Source: Burkholderiaceae bacterium
GTDB taxonomy: Bacteria > Pseudomonadota > Gammaproteobacteria > Burkholderiales > Burkholderiaceae
NCBI GenBank assembly: GCA_022701965.1
Contig: JAKONL010000360.1
Span: 1-8,075, forward strand
DNA: 8,075 nt
Direction: 5' to 3'
A program made the position numbers and the translations under genes. The notes under the pieces are model-generated. The model searched no databases. It saw only the letters and a program-made list of their open reading frames with translations, and was not told where the DNA came from. Below, one piece after another: positions 6,216 through 8,075 of this stretch (position 1 is the stretch's first letter; the number at the start of each line of letters is the position of its first letter).

Positions 6216-7145
6216 TCAGGCGACGCCGTTGGCCTTGAACCAGGCGACCGCGCGACGCCATCCGTCTTCGGCCGGCTCCTTCACGTAGCTCGGGCGGTAA
6301 TCCGCGTGGAACGCGTGACCGGCTTCCGGATAGACGACGAACTGCGAAGCCTTGGCTGCGGCCGAGCCACCGGCAAGGGCCGCTTTCATCTTATCAACCG
6401 TGTCAAGCGGGATTCCCTGGTCCTTGCCGCCGTAGAGGCCGAGCACCGGCGCCTGGATCTGCGCGGCGACGTCCACCGGATGCCGCGGCGTCAGCTCGCT
6501 CGGCTGGCCGACCAGCCGGCCGTACCAGGCCACGCCGGCCTTGACCTTGCCGGTGGTCGCATACAGCCAGGTGATGCGCCCGCCCCAGCAGAAGCCGGTG
6601 ATGCCGGCTTTCGAGACATCGCCGCCGTTGGCCGCGGCGTATGCCAGCGCGCCGTCGAGGTCGGCCATCACCTGCGCGTCGGGCACCTTGGAGACGATCT
6701 CGCTCATCAGCTTCGGGATGTCGGTGTAGCCCTTGGCATCGCCCTGGCGCGCGAACAGGTCCGGCGCGATCGCCATGTAGCCGAGCCTGGCGAAACGGCG
6801 GCACGTGTCGGCGATGTACTCGTGCACGCCGAAGATCTCCTGGATCACCAGGATCACCGGCAACCCGGTCTTGCCCGCGGGTGCCGCCGCATAGGCCGGC
6901 ACGTCGAAGCCGTTGACGCTGAACTTGACCGCGCCGGCCTTCAGTCCCTCGGACGAGGTCGTGACGGCGGTCTGCGCCGAGATCGGCAACGTCGACGCGG
7001 CGTAGCCGACGCCGAGCGCGGCCTTGAGCGCGGTGCGACGTGTCGCGCCTGCGCCCGTGCTCTCGCCGGGACGCAGCGAATCGAAATCGGCCCGCAGGTC
7101 GGACGTGCTCCGGCTGTCCGGGCGGTGGTCTTCGGGAAGGGACAT
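6216..7145 (-). CDS. Dienelactone hydrolase family protein with twin-arginine signal
   Basis: A 309-residue alpha/beta hydrolase of the dienelactone hydrolase (DLH) family. The mature domain, from about residue 65, has the DLH layout. It holds VIQEIFGVHEY with the Glu that activates the cysteine, the nucleophile Cys186 in GFCWGG, Asp242 in YGGKDQGIP and His277 in EAGHAFH, so the Cys-Asp-His triad is complete. Residues 1-60 precede it and contain TRRTALKAALGVGYAAS (Arg36-Arg37), a Tat-type export signal with a long polar n-region and a possible cleavage site near ISA-Q (57/58). The protein is therefore probably folded in the cytoplasm and exported to the periplasm. ATG 7145 is chosen for its GGAG five bases upstream; ATG 7184, overlapping the upstream stop, lacks a ribosome site. 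It follows the glutamate-binding protein by 38 nt and ends at the terminator. True dienelactone substrate use is unproven; related proteins act on varied esters. Confidence 0.88.
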   Translation of the reverse strand: MSLPEDHRPDSRSTSDLRADFDSLRPGESTGAGATRRTALKAALGVGYAASTLPISAQTAVTTSSEGLKAGAVKFSVNGFDVPAYAAAPAGKTGLPVILVIQEIFGVHEYIADTCRRFARLGYMAIAPDLFARQGDAKGYTDIPKLMSEIVSKVPDAQVMADLDGALAYAAANGGDVSKAGITGFCWGGRITWLYATTGKVKAGVAWYGRLVGQPSELTPRHPVDVAAQIQAPVLGLYGGKDQGIPLDTVDKMKAALAGGSAAAKASQFVVYPEAGHAFHADYRPSYVKEPAEDGWRRAVAWFKANGVA

Positions 7146-7150
7146 GATGG

Positions 7151-7155
7151 CTCCA
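7151..7155 (-). promoter_or_regulatory. Ribosome binding site deciding the hydrolase start
   Basis: TGGAG on the minus strand is followed by CCATC and the ATG at 7145. This near-consensus site with a 5-nt spacer favours the 309-residue product over the start at 7184, which would add 13 residues and has no purine-rich sequence upstream. Confidence 0.55.
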
Positions 7156-7183
7156 GTGGTGGTGTCGTGAATGATGCCCGGCA

Positions 7184-8071
7184 TCAGGTGGCGGGCTTGT
7201 CGCTCGGCGTCGCGATGTTGCGCCGCAGTTCGTCGCTCAGCGGCAGGCCGATCGGCAGGTTCTTCGGCGGGATCGGGCCGAGGAACCACTTGTTGTAGAG
7301 CTTCTCGAAGTCGCCCGACTTCATCAGCCCGACGATCACGCCGTCGACCAGCGCCTTGAACTGCGGATCGTCCTTCGGCAGCATGCACGCGTAGGGCTCG
7401 ACCTGAAGCGCCTCGCCGACGACTTCGAGCTCGGCCGGGTTCTTCGAATTCGAACGCAGGCCGTAGAGCAGGATGTCGTCCATCGCGAACGCCGTCGCGC
7501 GGTCGCTCTCCACCAGCAGCAGCGCATCGGCATGGTCCTTGGCCGCGAGGATGTCGATGTCGAGCTTCTTCTCCTCGTTGTACTTGCGCACGACGAGCAT
7601 GTTGGTGGTGCCGGTGGTGATAGCGACCTTCTTTCCCTTGAGGTCGGCATAGTCCTTGACGGCGGCCGTCTTCTTCACGAGCAGGCGCGTGCCGGTGTAG
7701 AAATGGTTGACGGCGAACGAGACGTCCTTGCCGCGCGCGCTGTTGTTGGTGGTCGAGCCGCATTCGACGTCGATCGTCCCGTTGGACAGCAGCGGGATGC
7801 GGTTCTGCGACGTGACGGCCATCCAGGCCACCTCCAGGTCGGGCTTGCCGAGCTTCTGCCTGACCGCCGCGACGATCGCGTTCGACAGGTCGACCGAGAA
7901 GCCGATCGGCTTGCTCGGACCGTCGAGGTAGCTGAACGGCACCGACGACTCGCGATAGGCCATCGTGATCTTGTTCGACGAGGCGATCTTGGCCAGCGTG
8001 TCGGCGGCCTGCGCGCCGGTGGCGGCGGACGCCGCCAGCGCGACGGCGATCGGGAGAACGGAGAGTTTCAT
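7184..8071 (-). CDS. gltI: Glutamate/aspartate-type ABC transporter periplasmic binding protein
   Basis: A 295-residue solute-binding protein (SBP family 3) that captures an acidic or polar amino acid in the periplasm and hands it to an inner-membrane ABC permease. The first 22-23 residues form a Sec signal peptide (MKLSVLPIAVALAASAATGAQA) with an AQA-A cleavage site. Family landmarks are AYRESSVPFSYLD (38-50), IGFSVDL (56-62), the ligand-pocket motif VECGSTTNN (102-110), ITTGTTNMLV (151-160) and FLGPIPPKNL (263-272). ECGSTTNN and the IPPKNL tail closely resemble E. coli GltI, so glutamate/aspartate is the likeliest ligand. Cys104 and Cys229 could form a disulfide. The start is at the window edge, so the ribosome site is not visible. 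No permease or ATPase gene follows; these would have to lie upstream, outside the window, or elsewhere. Confidence 0.9.
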   Translation of the reverse strand: MKLSVLPIAVALAASAATGAQAADTLAKIASSNKITMAYRESSVPFSYLDGPSKPIGFSVDLSNAIVAAVRQKLGKPDLEVAWMAVTSQNRIPLLSNGTIDVECGSTTNNSARGKDVSFAVNHFYTGTRLLVKKTAAVKDYADLKGKKVAITTGTTNMLVVRKYNEEKKLDIDILAAKDHADALLLVESDRATAFAMDDILLYGLRSNSKNPAELEVVGEALQVEPYACMLPKDDPQFKALVDGVIVGLMKSGDFEKLYNKWFLGPIPPKNLPIGLPLSDELRRNIATPSDKPAT

Positions 8072-8075
8072 GCGA

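Overview
The window is GC-rich chromosomal DNA, densely packed with genes and with strong G/C preference at third codon positions. The protein sequences and the xseB-ispA-dxs order point to a betaproteobacterium of the Burkholderiales, most likely Comamonadaceae or a close relative (Variovorax, Acidovorax or Ramlibacter type). This placement is from recognition of the proteins, not from a database search. No tRNA, rRNA, CRISPR array, insertion sequence or prophage gene is visible.

Layout. (1) Positions 1-1621, minus strand: xseB, ispA and dxs (dxs runs off the left edge). This is the classic isoprenoid-precursor cluster, with an ATGA overlap between xseB and ispA. (2) Positions 1622-1817: a divergent control region with a -10-like TAAAAT facing left, a -10-like TACAAT facing right, and a pyrimidine-rich leader. 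(3) Positions 1818-4886, plus strand: a Rieske-type non-haem iron oxygenase alpha subunit, an EamA/DMT permease starting 2 nt after it, and a 3-mercaptopyruvate sulfurtransferase (sseA type). No reductase or ferredoxin partner is encoded here. (4) Positions 4903-6125, minus strand: a ZIP-family metal transporter with two histidine-rich segments, coupled by an ATGA overlap to a 73-residue, very acidic protein of unknown function. (5) Positions 6140-6173: a strong Rho-independent terminator for the genes to its right, lying directly in front of the ZIP gene. (6) Positions 6216-8071, minus strand: a GltI-type glutamate/aspartate-binding protein followed by a dienelactone-hydrolase-family protein with a twin-arginine signal.

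How the genes fit together. dxs and ispA supply isopentenyl and farnesyl diphosphates; xseB is the small subunit of exonuclease VII and travels with them by genomic habit. The Rieske oxygenase has glutamate where most ring-hydroxylating dioxygenases have the bridging aspartate. That feature is shared with the carnitine and glycine-betaine oxygenases, so its substrate may be a small amine or other non-aromatic compound, and the adjoining permease may move the substrate or product. The ZIP gene and the acidic protein form a small metal-related unit. The binding protein and the exported hydrolase appear co-transcribed up to the terminator.

Most of the window is ordinary housekeeping and transport content. 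The points most worth follow-up are the acidic microprotein coupled to the ZIP gene, the Cys substitution in the ZIP metal site, the terminator abutting the ZIP start, and the orphan Glu-bridged Rieske oxygenase.
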